A stretch of 64,000 bases of DNA from Candidatus Bathyarchaeia archaeon (GCA_041447175.1 CP166960.1:1876519-1940518), one strand, 5' to 3'; shown: positions 42,634-51,750, numbered from the stretch's first letter. Numbers and translations are program-made. The notes: generated from the sequence alone by a model not told the origin.

Positions 42634-43588
42634 ACCTTCAGACTTTAAAGTGCCAGACGTTTACGCGGACTGGTGCCCTGGATGCGGCGACTTCGGCATC
42701 ATGAACGGCGTCCAAATGGCACTCGCAGAGCTTGGCTTGGAGCCTCACCAGATTGTGCTGGTTTCAGGCATCGGCTGCTCAGGCAAAGAAGCCCACAACG
42801 TCAAATGCTACGGCGTCCACACCCTCCACGGACGGACGTTGCCGTTTGCCATGGGCATCAAAGCCGCCAACCCAAACCTTGAAGTGGTTGCGATAGGTGG
42901 CGACGGCGACGGGTTAGGCATCGGCGCAGGACACTTCGTGAACGCAGGCAGACGCGACATAGACATGACCTACATCATCCACAACAACGGCGTTTACGGC
43001 TTAACCAAAGGACAAGCCTCTCCAACCCTGCACCGAGGCGAACAAACCAAATCCCTGCCACGCCCCAACATAAACGAACCCGTAAACCCCATCGGGTTGG
43101 CGTTGATTTCGGGCTTCACGTTCGCAGCGCGCTCTTACGCTTATGATGTGAGACATCTGCGGGACATGATTAAGCTTGGGGTTCAGCATAAAGGCATGGC
43201 GTTCATCGAGTGCCTTCAACCCTGCACCACCTACAACAACATCAACACCAAAGCGTGGTACTCAGGGGAAGACCGCAAAGACGCCCAAGGCAAACCGCAG
43301 AGCAGACTCTATAAGCTGGACGAGGAAGGCTTTGACCCTGTGGTGAAGGCCTGGAATGAGGACTTCCAGAAAAAGATGGCAGCGTTAGAGAAGACGCAGC
43401 AGTGGGACGACCACATCCCGCTGGGCGTGTTCTACAAGAACGAGTTGGAGCCGACATTTCAGGAACGCTACAGCAAACGAGTCCCCTTCTACATGAATAA
43501 CCCGCCTGCGAAGCAAAAGCTGGCAGACAAAGACGGACACAGCCACGTAGACCTCACCGAATTCTTAAACGAACTCAAAACAAGCTAA
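42623..43588 (+). CDS. 2-oxoacid:ferredoxin oxidoreductase, beta subunit
   Basis: A 321-residue thiamine-diphosphate and 4Fe-4S subunit. It has the Cys pair in DWCPGCGDFG, further Cys in GIGCSGKEAH and the C-terminal half, and the TPP/Mg motif GGDGDGLGIGAGHFVNAGRR...HNNGVYGLTKGQ. The start is TTG at 42623, inside the end of the alpha gene (translational coupling). Substrate specificity between pyruvate and 2-oxoglutarate is not settled by sequence reading alone. Confidence 0.92.
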   Translation: MVLKPSDFKVPDVYADWCPGCGDFGIMNGVQMALAELGLEPHQIVLVSGIGCSGKEAHNVKCYGVHTLHGRTLPFAMGIKAANPNLEVVAIGGDGDGLGIGAGHFVNAGRRDIDMTYIIHNNGVYGLTKGQASPTLHRGEQTKSLPRPNINEPVNPIGLALISGFTFAARSYAYDVRHLRDMIKLGVQHKGMAFIECLQPCTTYNNINTKAWYSGEDRKDAQGKPQSRLYKLDEEGFDPVVKAWNEDFQKKMAALEKTQQWDDHIPLGVFYKNELEPTFQERYSKRVPFYMNNPPAKQKLADKDGHSHVDLTEFLNELKTS

Positions 43589-43658
43589 GCATCAAGCAAC
43601 GAACAGAAGCTGCATAGAAATACGATTCCTTTCTTCAGGGCCGGTTTCTTTCGGCATT

Positions 43659-43907
43659 TTATTTTTCTATTGTTTCGGCTTCGGCGAATTTGCGGCTTAT
43701 CCGCGTAATCCGTATCCGCAGGTGGTCGCCGACTCTTGCGGTTGGAACAAAAACAACCAACCCTTCAATTCGGGCTATCCCATCGCCACGTTGACTTTTT
43801 TCTTTAATGTCAACTTCGTATTCTTCGCCGACTTTCACAGGTTTGGGAGGAATTCTGCCTGCTGCTCGATAGCCGCCTTGGTTGTTTCGGCTAAAAGTTT
43901 TTTCCAT
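43659..43907 (-). CDS. TRAM-domain RNA-binding protein
   Basis: An 82-residue protein. After a short glycine/arginine-containing N-terminus (SRNNQGGYRAAGR) comes a single TRAM domain (VGEEYEVDIKEKSQRGDGIARIEGLVVFVPTARVGD...), which binds RNA. Stand-alone TRAM proteins act as cold-shock-like RNA chaperones in archaea. The ATG at 43907 follows a GAGGTGAT Shine-Dalgarno; the frame is open to 43997 but lacks similarity. It lies 58 bases downstream of the OB-fold gene on the same strand, so the two may form a nucleic-acid-binding operon. Confidence 0.85.
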   Translation of the reverse strand: MEKTFSRNNQGGYRAAGRIPPKPVKVGEEYEVDIKEKSQRGDGIARIEGLVVFVPTARVGDHLRIRITRISRKFAEAETIEK

Positions 43908-43965
43908 GATGTTATCACCTCGCATGCAAGAATAAAATGAAACCGCGTAAAGCGGTTGAAGCGGT

Positions 43966-44256
43966 TTAAAGGATTGAGAGTTTGCCGTATTTTCCAACGT
44001 TCAGTTGGATTTCGCTCTTAAAACTGGTTACGTAGCCGTTTTCGATTTTGATGTTGTCGCCCACGTTAACCATGTCGATTTGTTCATTCCATAACGTCAG
44101 CTTTATGGTTCCAGTTTCATCTTGAACCATGGCGTCGGCGACGTTGTACATTTCATCTTTATATCTGGATTGGACTTGGCGGGTGTCGCCTTTGTCAACA
44201 ACGCTGGCTTCAACTTCAACCCGTTTCATCCCGTTTTGTAGTTCTTTAATTTTCAA
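43966..44256 (-). CDS. OB-fold single-stranded nucleic-acid-binding protein
   Basis: A 96-residue single OB-fold (VEVEASVVDKGDTRQVQSR, DETGTIKLTLWNEQIDMVNVGDNIKIENGYV, LNVGKYGKLSIL), the form of the short SSB proteins of Thermoproteota, though it lacks their acidic tail. The start is TTG at 44256, eight bases after an AAGGAG Shine-Dalgarno. It could coat ssDNA or RNA. The TRAM gene follows on the same strand. Confidence 0.8.
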   Translation of the reverse strand: MKIKELQNGMKRVEVEASVVDKGDTRQVQSRYKDEMYNVADAMVQDETGTIKLTLWNEQIDMVNVGDNIKIENGYVTSFKSEIQLNVGKYGKLSIL

Positions 44257-44447
44257 GTCAAATTCTCCTTCAGTGCGTCTGTCCTTTGAGAACCCGATGA
44301 TGTTCTGCGGGAGACTTTACTTGCAGAAAAGCTTGCCAACCATATAAATCTTGCTAACCCGAATTTGGAAGAAAAAAACGTAAAGAAAAGAGACGGAAGC
44401 CCAGGTTTGGGCTGGTTTGGAGGGGGTGTGTTTGCCCTTTTTTCTTA

Positions 44448-45623
44448 TCAGATGCCTAGCAGTATGGCGGTGATGAGGATTGTAACGACTAGGGCGGCGA
44501 CGCAGGTTAGAATGCTCTTGATGGCGGTGAATTCGGGCACTAGTATCCGAGTTATGACGGCAGTTAAGGCGACCGTCCAAGCGTAGGTGGCTATCTGCAT
44601 GATGCTTGTTATGAGTGAGAAGGTTTCGGTTTGTGCCGCGATAGCGGTTGTGACCACTGTGGCTTCGACGAGGAGACCGGCATACCATTCAACAGGGTAG
44701 TACAGAACAGGCAAAGTTGAGGTTACAGCAATGTTAACAAGGGCTTGGACAACCATAACCACCAAAGCAAAGCCGACGCTCACAAACAATGGTTTCCAGA
44801 CGACGTTGCCTTTCATTCCCTTTATGAGGATGTAAAGGACGCCTGTTAAGACCAGCCATTGGGAGGCAAACTGCAACAGGGACAACTGCAAGGCGTTAAT
44901 TACAAACCCTGTCAGGGTCATTTCGGTGTATGTTTGGTAGGTTCCGCGGAAGAAGAGCCCTTCAACACGCAAAGTTATGTTGGATTCAGAAGAAGGATAG
45001 CTGAAGTCAACGCGCAAACCAGTGATGTTTTCCCACTGGGGGTTGCCGTTGCTGCTCCAGTTCGGCGCATCGTCCCCAACGGGGATTGTGATGTTGTTCC
45101 ACACATTGATAAGGGAGGCGTTGGAGAATTCGGAGGTTAAGTCGTATTCGAAGGTGTTTGAGGAACTAAGCGAATACAACGTTAAAGTCACAGTTTCGGG
45201 AACCACTTGAGGGTCAATTTGTTTGACGCGTATGGAAAAGTTTTCAGACCCCGACGGCCCGCAATCGACATTCTCGAAACTCGCCATCTCTAGGTACAGG
45301 CTACTGCTGTCCGCAACCGAGAATTGCAGACTGCTATTTCCGTATAGGCTGCTGTTCAGGTAGTCTTGGTAGTTGCTGGTTATGTCTGCCCCTGAAGTTG
45401 TTGTCCAAAGCCCAGGGTCTTCGGTCCAGGCTCCTAGGTTTTCAAAGTTTGGCGAGGTTTGCTCGTAGTAAGTTTTCAAGTTTGTGCTGTAATAGAATGC
45501 AGACTGGGATGCAATAAAAAGAATTATTACAAGCAGGGGACCCCAATATTTTGGGTCTTGCGTTATCTTTTTGAACACCTTGTGAGGGGCATACAATACT
45601 TTGAGGACATCAGTAGCGAACAA
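44448..45623 (-). CDS. Yip1-like membrane protein with large extracellular insertion
   Basis: A 391-residue protein. It opens with VLYAPHKVFKKITQDPKYWGPL, typical of Yip1-domain proteins, and a first helix (about 29-43). A long beta-rich extracellular domain follows (about 50-235) with many sequons (NSS, NFS, NAS, NIT). Five further helices make up the C-terminal Yip1 part. The start is TTG at 45623. The beta domain looks like a carbohydrate-binding jelly roll inserted between helices 1 and 2. Function unknown. Confidence 0.7.
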   Translation of the reverse strand: MFATDVLKVLYAPHKVFKKITQDPKYWGPLLVIILFIASQSAFYYSTNLKTYYEQTSPNFENLGAWTEDPGLWTTTSGADITSNYQDYLNSSLYGNSSLQFSVADSSSLYLEMASFENVDCGPSGSENFSIRVKQIDPQVVPETVTLTLYSLSSSNTFEYDLTSEFSNASLINVWNNITIPVGDDAPNWSSNGNPQWENITGLRVDFSYPSSESNITLRVEGLFFRGTYQTYTEMTLTGFVINALQLSLLQFASQWLVLTGVLYILIKGMKGNVVWKPLFVSVGFALVVMVVQALVNIAVTSTLPVLYYPVEWYAGLLVEATVVTTAIAAQTETFSLITSIMQIATYAWTVALTAVITRILVPEFTAIKSILTCVAALVVTILITAILLGI

Positions 45624-45673
45624 TGGTTTAGGCTCCGCTTACCACTTTTGCAGAGGGCTCTAATAAGTATTTA

Positions 45674-47182
45674 TCACATGCCCATTTTAAGCCGCCGATA
45701 AGTGGTATAATCCACGTACTCCACAAACGGATTATCAGTTAAATATTTAGTGGTGATTTTCTGTCGGCACCTCTTGTCCAGCAACTGACTGGTTGTTCGG
45801 AAAAGGTAAGCATCACTACCCGCACCCGAACCATAACTCACCAACAATACACGCTCATCAGGCTTAGCTAAATCTAAAACCGCAGCCAAACCCACTGGAG
45901 AGCAACCGCTGTAGGTGTTGCCAAAATTGTTAACCTGCAAAGAACACTCATACTGCTCCTCTTTAAAGCCCAAATCACGCGCGACCTTAACAGGAAATGC
46001 AGGGTTAGGCTGATGAGGAACAAAATAATCCACATCTTGAGGCTTCAAACCAAACCTATCCATCAGCTTATTGGCGGCTTTTTTAACGTGCTTGAAATAT
46101 GCAGGGTCACCTGTGAATCTGCCTCCATGCATAGGGTAAGGTTCACCGTCGCGCCTCCAGAAGTCAGGCGTATCTGAAGTGACCGAGCACCAGCCTTCAA
46201 TTTCGGCCACCACGTCATGCTTGCCGAAAATAAAGGCAGCTCCACCATAACCCACGAACAGGTCCAACTCGCCGCCGGGGCAGCCTCGAGGGGCAGCTTG
46301 GCTGTTGTCAGCGCCGATAACCATGGTGTTTTTCATGCCTGAGTTAGGGTAATTTACAAGAGCCGCAGCGTCTTTGAACATGCTAGTGGCGGCTTTGCAG
46401 GCAAATTCAGTATCCACGGCATCCACGGCTTGCACATCGTCGTCTTCTTGGCCCAGCTTTAGAACCTGAGCCACTTTGGACGCGATAGGTTTGACCGCGT
46501 AAGGGTTGGATTCAGAACCCACATAGACTTTTCCTACAGATGCACTGTCTATGCCTGAATGAATAAGCGCAATTTTACCTGCTTCTACAGCTGCCGTGAT
46601 GGAGTCTTCATCCATAAAGGGCACAGCGCGTTCGATGCCACGTTCTTTTATTCTGAAACGTGACGTGTAAACGCCATAGCCAACTATGCCGGGCAAGGAA
46701 TACTCTTTGTTTTGCCCTGAAACCACGTACTCCTGATGGGGGTAGTATTCATCTGCTAAAGTGAACGACAACGAAATTGTTGGAACGACATCACTTCGGT
46801 TTACGCTGTAGCGTCGCCTAAATCGGGGAACAACTTCCCTACCCTCTAACGCGGGGAGGTCAACGGTTTCACCCGGCTTAATGACCTGGTCCGTTAATCT
46901 GCCGGGGACACGGATTTTTCCGTTGTGAAAAGATATGATGCCGTAAACATAGCTTTCCAGTTTGGTAAATTTGTTTGTGGGTTCTGTGACCAGCGTGCAA
47001 AGTTCCAGTTTGCCTTTGTCGTAGAAGAGGTCAACAGAATCCATTTTCATGTAGCTTTTGCGACCACAGTTGCTGCAGTAATCGCGCACTTCAAAGTATT
47101 CCTTACCGCAGATTTGGCATCGGCTGGCTTTCAACCTGTCGCCAAGGTAGGAGACTCTGCGTTCAATTGGTTCACTGCTCAT
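45674..47182 (-). CDS. Hydroxymethylglutaryl-CoA synthase with fused N-terminal DUF35 (Zn-ribbon/OB) domain
   Basis: A 502-residue fusion. Residues 1-160 are a DUF35 domain: a zinc ribbon with Cys22, Cys25, Cys36 and Cys39, then an OB-fold (YVYGIISFHNGKIRVPGRL). From about 165 (GIVGYGVYTSRFRIK) it is archaeal HMG-CoA synthase with its catalytic Glu224 (GSES), Cys262 (EFACKA) and His390 (VPHQPN), and GNTYSGCSPVGLAA near the end. It condenses acetyl-CoA with acetoacetyl-CoA for mevalonate and thus archaeal lipids. In most archaea DUF35 is a separate protein bridging this enzyme and a thiolase. The thiolase-like gene ends one base upstream. An AGGGAGG Shine-Dalgarno precedes the ATG. Confidence 0.9.
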   Translation of the reverse strand: MSSEPIERRVSYLGDRLKASRCQICGKEYFEVRDYCSNCGRKSYMKMDSVDLFYDKGKLELCTLVTEPTNKFTKLESYVYGIISFHNGKIRVPGRLTDQVIKPGETVDLPALEGREVVPRFRRRYSVNRSDVVPTISLSFTLADEYYPHQEYVVSGQNKEYSLPGIVGYGVYTSRFRIKERGIERAVPFMDEDSITAAVEAGKIALIHSGIDSASVGKVYVGSESNPYAVKPIASKVAQVLKLGQEDDDVQAVDAVDTEFACKAATSMFKDAAALVNYPNSGMKNTMVIGADNSQAAPRGCPGGELDLFVGYGGAAFIFGKHDVVAEIEGWCSVTSDTPDFWRRDGEPYPMHGGRFTGDPAYFKHVKKAANKLMDRFGLKPQDVDYFVPHQPNPAFPVKVARDLGFKEEQYECSLQVNNFGNTYSGCSPVGLAAVLDLAKPDERVLLVSYGSGAGSDAYLFRTTSQLLDKRCRQKITTKYLTDNPFVEYVDYTTYRRLKMGM

Positions 47183-47183
47183 T

Positions 47184-48377
47184 TTAGTTCCTCCCTAAGA
47201 TGCAAACAAAGCTTTTGGTGCCAAACCCTTCACACTCGTTTGTTAAACCAAACCGAGGTGAGGCATCAGCGACTTGTCGGGGTCCAGCTTCACCACGTAG
47301 CTGCCTGAAAATCTCGTACAGTTGAGCCCCGCCAGTAGCTCCGAGGGGGTTGCCGTCTGCTTTTAAGCCGCCATTGAGGTTTATGAAAAGTTTTTTACCG
47401 TTAACATCCAAGTAACCCTGATAGTCTTTGTAGCTATCATAGATGTATTTCCAAGCGGTTCCATAGTCGCAGAAACCCAAATCTTCTAGCGAAACCATCT
47501 CCATCATTGTGGATTGGTCATTAAGCTCCAAAACCCCAATATCCTTTTGATTTACACCAGCCATCTTTATGGCGTTTGCCATTGCAAGTTTAGTTGCAAC
47601 AAAATGATCCAAATCATCCCTAGCTGAAAAGTTCAGGTAGTCAGTTGCGGATGCGGCACCTAAAACACAAACAGGGTTATCCGTTAGCGTTTTGGCTTTG
47701 TCGGCGCTGGTTAAAATCAACGCAGAAGCCCCATCAGATATGGGTGCAAAATCGTAGAGCCCCATTGATTTGCGTGCCGCTTTCCGCGCGTTCAAGACTT
47801 GCTCCACAGTTATTTTTCTTCGATACTGAGCGTACTCGTTTTTAGTAGCGTTCGCATGGTTTTTCACGGATATCTGCGCGAGGGCGATGTTGAGTTTTTC
47901 AAGGTTTTCGCCCGTGATGCCGTGTTTCTTGATGTACGCTCGAAGCATTAACTCATGATTGGATTCAGGGGTGCATCCTGCGAAGTAGCTCCAAGGGTCT
48001 TCAAGAAGCATAAGGTCGTCGCGGATTTTATCCCAGCGGTCGGTCATTTTTTCGATGCCTCCCACCAGTACGGTGTCATAGATGCCTGCACGGATGGAGT
48101 TGCATGCAGTTAGGAGGGCGGCGCTGACAGAGCGGGTAATTTCCATGGGCACGTGAAGTTCAGTGAGTTCAGAGAGGAAGCCTTCTTCCAAACCGAGCTT
48201 GTTTGTTATGGGCAAAAAGCAGTCAGACATGTAGCAGGCTTGAAGGTCTTTGCGTTCTATGCCGCATTCATGCGACGCTGTAAGCCATGCTTCTTCGATT
48301 AGTTTTTCGGGTTCTTTCCCATAATGTTCGCCGAACTTGGTTCGACCTACAGCCACTATAGCTGGACAATTTTGCAT
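47184..48377 (-). CDS. Thiolase-family protein lacking the usual catalytic residues
   Basis: A 397-residue protein with the thiolase fold: AIVAVGRTKFGEHYGK, GIYDTVLVGGIEKMTDR, APISDGASALIL, NLNGGLKADGNPLGATGGAQ. The family's active-site residues are replaced. The nucleophile Cys position (in CASGSAAL of relatives) reads TRSVSAAL (Thr81). The His of the NxHxAF motif reads ELNDQS (Asn286). The GHPxGAT His reads GNPLGAT (Asn343), and the C-terminal GGTG loop reads ECEGFGT. By eye this is a catalytically dead or re-purposed thiolase. It sits directly upstream of the DUF35-HMGS fusion, where relatives channel acetoacetyl-CoA, so a structural role in that complex is likely. Confidence 0.8.
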   Translation of the reverse strand: MQNCPAIVAVGRTKFGEHYGKEPEKLIEEAWLTASHECGIERKDLQACYMSDCFLPITNKLGLEEGFLSELTELHVPMEITRSVSAALLTACNSIRAGIYDTVLVGGIEKMTDRWDKIRDDLMLLEDPWSYFAGCTPESNHELMLRAYIKKHGITGENLEKLNIALAQISVKNHANATKNEYAQYRRKITVEQVLNARKAARKSMGLYDFAPISDGASALILTSADKAKTLTDNPVCVLGAASATDYLNFSARDDLDHFVATKLAMANAIKMAGVNQKDIGVLELNDQSTMMEMVSLEDLGFCDYGTAWKYIYDSYKDYQGYLDVNGKKLFINLNGGLKADGNPLGATGGAQLYEIFRQLRGEAGPRQVADASPRFGLTNECEGFGTKSFVCILGRN

Positions 48378-48510
48378 AAGATATATTTCCCCGATGCAAT
48401 TACCCCATTTCCGAAAACCCTTTTAAGTGTTTGCCAACTCAACAACAGTTCCGCATTTAAGCTTTGGAAACAAACAAACCATCACGAACGTGACTTCGCA
48501 GGGGTATAAC

Positions 48511-49923
48511 TTAAAGGCGGGGAACCACGCCGTTGAGGATTTCTTGTTCCTTGATTTTTTCTTTCAACTGCTCCATCAAAACCTTCAACGCAGGCGTCAA
48601 CTCAACAGGATACGTAGTGGCATCGGTTAGCTTGTGGTATTTTTGGGGGAACTTGGAGAGGTTTTCTTGGGCTTCCACGCGGATTTCATTAAGTGAAGGC
48701 AAGACACAGCAAAGTTTGCCGCTCTCCATAACTTTCCTGAGCAACGGTTCCCCACCAACCTCGGGAAATTCGTCAGCTAAGGCAATGACGTCTTTACGGC
48801 ACATGCCCTCTTCATCGGTGAACCGGTAAACCTGCTTTCGCCCAGGCAGGGTAAGTTTGTTTTCGCTCAACTTCATTATTGGAGAAAACACACCCTTGTC
48901 GTCGCTGGTTTCACACAGCTTGTAAATCACGTCCAGATACGGATAATCCGCGGAGGTGCCCATTTTTGTGCCTACGCCGAAAGCGTCAATTTTTGCGTCT
49001 TTTTCAAGCAACTCAGTTATTTTGTATTCGTCCAAGTCGCCGCTGGCAAAAATGCTCACCTGCTCCAAGCCGTTCTGGTCCAACAGCGCCCGCACCTTCT
49101 TGCTTATCGCCGCCAAGTCGCCGCTGTCTAAGCGTACTCCACCCAGCTTAAACCCATGCCGCGTCAGCTCTTTAGCAACCACGATGGCTTTTTCTGCGCC
49201 CGCCAAGTCGTCGTAGGTGTCGATGAGCAGGGTGGATTTGGTGGGGAAAGTTTTGGCGAAAGCGCGAAAAGCTTCAATTTCCCGCTCGTAAGACATGATA
49301 AAGGAGTGCGCCATGGTTCCAAAAACGGGGATACCGTATTCTAAGCCAGCCAGCACGTTGGAGGTTCCTTGGCAGCCCGCGAGGTAGCTGCTTCGGGCAA
49401 CCTTCATACCCGCGTCGACGCCGTGTTCTCGGCGCAGCCCAAACTCGATGACTGCTTTGCCCTTTGCTGCTTGCACGACGCGGCTGGCTTTGGTTGCCAT
49501 CATGGTCTGCAGGTTAATGGTGTTAAGCAGGAAAGTTTCCACCAGCTGCGCTTCAATTATGGGGGCAGTTACGCGAATAAGCGGCTCATTAGGAAAGCAA
49601 ACAGTACCTTCGGGAACAGCCCAAACATCGCCAGTAAACTTAAAGTCCCGTAAATAAGCCAGAAAATCGTCATCAAAACCCTGCTTCCGTAAGTAGGTGA
49701 TGTGCTCATCGGTGAAGTGCACGTTTTCCAAGTAGAGCAGCACCTGTTCGAGCCCTGCAAACAGAAAATAGGAACGATTCGGAGGCAACCTGCGTATGAA
49801 TAAATCGAAAGTGGCGGGTTCAAATTTGTTGTTGTCGAAATAGCTTGCGCACATGGTTAATTCATAAAAATCTGTAAACAAGCTCAGGTTCTCTGGGCTG
49901 GGGAAATCAAAGGGAAGCTTCAT
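48511..49923 (-). CDS. pncB: Nicotinate phosphoribosyltransferase
   Basis: A 470-residue enzyme that makes nicotinate mononucleotide from nicotinate and PRPP in NAD salvage. Signatures: LFTDFYELTMCASYF at the N-terminus, FGLRREHGVDAGM, FGTMAHSFIMS (the phosphorylated His region), LLIDTYDD, GVRLDSGDL and FGVGTKMGTS. It has a C-terminal extension of about 100 residues, as in many archaeal and bacterial members. It appears to be a single-gene transcript. Confidence 0.93.
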   Translation of the reverse strand: MKLPFDFPSPENLSLFTDFYELTMCASYFDNNKFEPATFDLFIRRLPPNRSYFLFAGLEQVLLYLENVHFTDEHITYLRKQGFDDDFLAYLRDFKFTGDVWAVPEGTVCFPNEPLIRVTAPIIEAQLVETFLLNTINLQTMMATKASRVVQAAKGKAVIEFGLRREHGVDAGMKVARSSYLAGCQGTSNVLAGLEYGIPVFGTMAHSFIMSYEREIEAFRAFAKTFPTKSTLLIDTYDDLAGAEKAIVVAKELTRHGFKLGGVRLDSGDLAAISKKVRALLDQNGLEQVSIFASGDLDEYKITELLEKDAKIDAFGVGTKMGTSADYPYLDVIYKLCETSDDKGVFSPIMKLSENKLTLPGRKQVYRFTDEEGMCRKDVIALADEFPEVGGEPLLRKVMESGKLCCVLPSLNEIRVEAQENLSKFPQKYHKLTDATTYPVELTPALKVLMEQLKEKIKEQEILNGVVPRL

Positions 49924-50083
49924 GGCTAAACCTTATCGTTAAACAAATTTAATCATTTGTGTCAATGAAGGGAGGCAGTAACTTTTTGTTCGCAACAGAA
50001 GGGAACTAAAACATAATTTAACAAACGGCAGGCAGGTTAATGGATCTTCTATCATGTACTTAACCGTGGGTGAGGCTTGAAAC

Positions 50084-50094
50084 TCTTATATACT
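50084..50094 (+). promoter_or_regulatory. TATA box of the aIF1 gene
   Basis: CTTATATACT lies 30-40 bases upstream of the ATG at 50124. Transcription would start close to the AGGAG Shine-Dalgarno at 50113-50117, a very short leader. Confidence 0.5.
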
Positions 50095-50123
50095 GCCCTA
50101 AACAATCCTATCAGGAGAAAGTC

Positions 50124-50432
50124 ATGGCTGAAGTTTGTACAACCTGTGGACTACCTAAAGACCTCTGTGTTTGTGGAGAAATAGAAAAAGAGCAACAGCG
50201 AATTCGCATTCGCCTTGAAACCCGAAAATTCGGCAGACCCACCACCGTCATTGACGGAATGGACGAAAAAACGACTGACCTGCAAGACATGGCGCATAAA
50301 CTCAAAGCTTTTTGTGCATGCGGCGGAACAAGCAAAGCAGGGCTAATTATGTTGCAAGGTGACCATCGTGACAGGGTCCGCGAATACCTCATAAAAATCG
50401 GCTACCCCGCAGAAAACATCGAACGTCAATAA
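50124..50432 (+). CDS. Translation initiation factor aIF1 (SUI1 family)
   Basis: A 102-residue SUI1/eIF1-fold protein that secures start-codon selection on the small ribosomal subunit. It has a CxxC-X6-CxC zinc-like N-terminus (CTTCGLPKDLCVCG), the RLETRKFGRPTTVIDG strand, LKAFCACGGTSKAG, and LQGDHRDRVREYLIKIGY at the end. The N-terminal Cys cluster is common in the Thermoproteota form. The start at 50124 has a good AGGAG site; an upstream in-frame Met (50070) is outside the domain. Confidence 0.93.
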   Translation: MAEVCTTCGLPKDLCVCGEIEKEQQRIRIRLETRKFGRPTTVIDGMDEKTTDLQDMAHKLKAFCACGGTSKAGLIMLQGDHRDRVREYLIKIGYPAENIERQ

Positions 50433-50464
50433 CTTGCGTAACCTCCAGAAAATGAGTTCGTAAC

Positions 50465-50683
50465 ATGAAAAAGTTAAGCAACATACGGGATGTATTTAGG
50501 GCTATAAAGCATAAAAAGCCTACTCAAATTTTCTGTCCTCGATGCGGCAGCCCCAAACTCCGCTTATCCAGCAGTTTTGACTACTGGCTGCTACCTCAAA
50601 GATACGTGTGTAGTGAATGCGGCTACGTTGGCACGGTTTTTATGGAATTGGAAAAAGAGGAAACAGCAGAAAAAAGCTGTTAA
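50465..50683 (+). CDS. Small zinc-ribbon protein
   Basis: A 72-residue protein with CPRC near residue 24 and CSEC near residue 49, a treble-clef or ribbon motif as in archaeal rubredoxin-like or ribosome-associated proteins. It lies 32 bases after aIF1 on the same strand, probably co-transcribed. Its last four bases overlap the stop of the convergent TFB gene. Confidence 0.7.
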   Translation: MKKLSNIRDVFRAIKHKKPTQIFCPRCGSPKLRLSSSFDYWLLPQRYVCSECGYVGTVFMELEKEETAEKSC

Positions 50684-51621
50684 TCGGGCAGCTCTAGATT
50701 GAGTTGCTTTTTGAGGGTCTTGTAGCGATTTCGCACTGTGACTTCGGTTACGCCAGCAGCTTCAGCGATGTCTTTTTGGGTCTTCTTCTCGTTATTCTGC
50801 AGACAAGCAATGTAGAGTGCGGCAGCAGCTAAACCCATGGGGTCTTTTCCGGCAGCAGCACGTCTTCGTCGAGCGTCCCGTAGGATGGAGATGGCTGCGC
50901 CCTGAGTTTTTCCGGAGATGCCGGTTTTCTCTGCAATTTTGGAAACATAGGTTAGGGGGTCAGCAATGGGCATGTGTACGTCGAGTTCGCGCAGCAAGAG
51001 TCTGTAGCAGCGGGCGACATCTTTTTTGTCTACTAAGCTGGCTTCTGCAATTTCCCGAAGGGTTCGGGGAGTTCCGCTTCCGCGGCATGCAGCATACAAG
51101 GCGGCAGCGGCGATGGCAGCGATGGATCTGCCTCGGACTAAGCCTTTGTCAAGAGCTTTACGGTAGATAACCGCGGCTTTTTCTTTAATTGGTGGGGGAA
51201 TGTAGACTTTGTCCGAGAGCCTATCCAGCTCAGCCATGGCTTGAGCCAAGTTACGGTCAATGGAGGAGTGAACACGACTGCGGATTTGCCATTTTCTCAG
51301 ACGCCACATCTGGAGTCGAGTGGACAGGGGGAGTTTTCGGCCGAAGGCGTCGCGGTCAACTTGGCTGATAGCAGTGGATAAACCTTTGTCGTGCACTGAG
51401 TAGGAGGTGGGGACACCGACGCGGCTTCGGGAAGCTTTTTCTTCTTGGGTGAAAGCGCGCCATTCAGGTCCTTTATCAAGCATCTGTTCGTATAATACTA
51501 GACCACAGTCTCCGCATACTGTTTCGCCTGTATCGTAATCGTGAACAAGATTCTGGCTGCCACATTCGGGGCATTTATCAACTAAACGCTGATGTGTGGT
51601 GGTTGCTTCTTTTTTGCTCAT
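50680..51621 (-). CDS. tfb: Transcription initiation factor TFB
   Basis: A 313-residue TFIIB homologue. It has an N-terminal zinc ribbon (CPECGSQNLVHDYDTGETVCGDCG), the B-finger/reader region (WRAFTQEEKASRSRVG), and two cyclin-like repeats (about 110-205 and 206-300). The recognition helix KDIAEAAGVTEVTVRNRYKTL contacts the BRE. The ATG at 51621 (MSKKE) is the better start; the frame opens at 51636. It recruits RNA polymerase to TATA boxes like those annotated in this window. Confidence 0.95.
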   Translation of the reverse strand: MSKKEATTTHQRLVDKCPECGSQNLVHDYDTGETVCGDCGLVLYEQMLDKGPEWRAFTQEEKASRSRVGVPTSYSVHDKGLSTAISQVDRDAFGRKLPLSTRLQMWRLRKWQIRSRVHSSIDRNLAQAMAELDRLSDKVYIPPPIKEKAAVIYRKALDKGLVRGRSIAAIAAAALYAACRGSGTPRTLREIAEASLVDKKDVARCYRLLLRELDVHMPIADPLTYVSKIAEKTGISGKTQGAAISILRDARRRRAAAGKDPMGLAAAALYIACLQNNEKKTQKDIAEAAGVTEVTVRNRYKTLKKQLNLELPD

Positions 51622-51734
51622 GGTTTTCGACTCCATTCACACTAACGGCGAGCCGTCACAGCGTCGTCGGTTGCCCATTTTTGGGCTGATAAAAGTGCAC
51701 ATTCGGCCCGCGCATTCTTAGCAAAGGAAGAGAC

Positions 51735-51750
51735 CTTGTATATAAGATTT
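51735..51750 (-). promoter_or_regulatory. TATA box of the TFB gene
   Basis: AATCTTATATACAAGG on the minus strand. Transcription would start near 51710, leaving a leader of about 90 bases before the TFB start. Confidence 0.5.
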
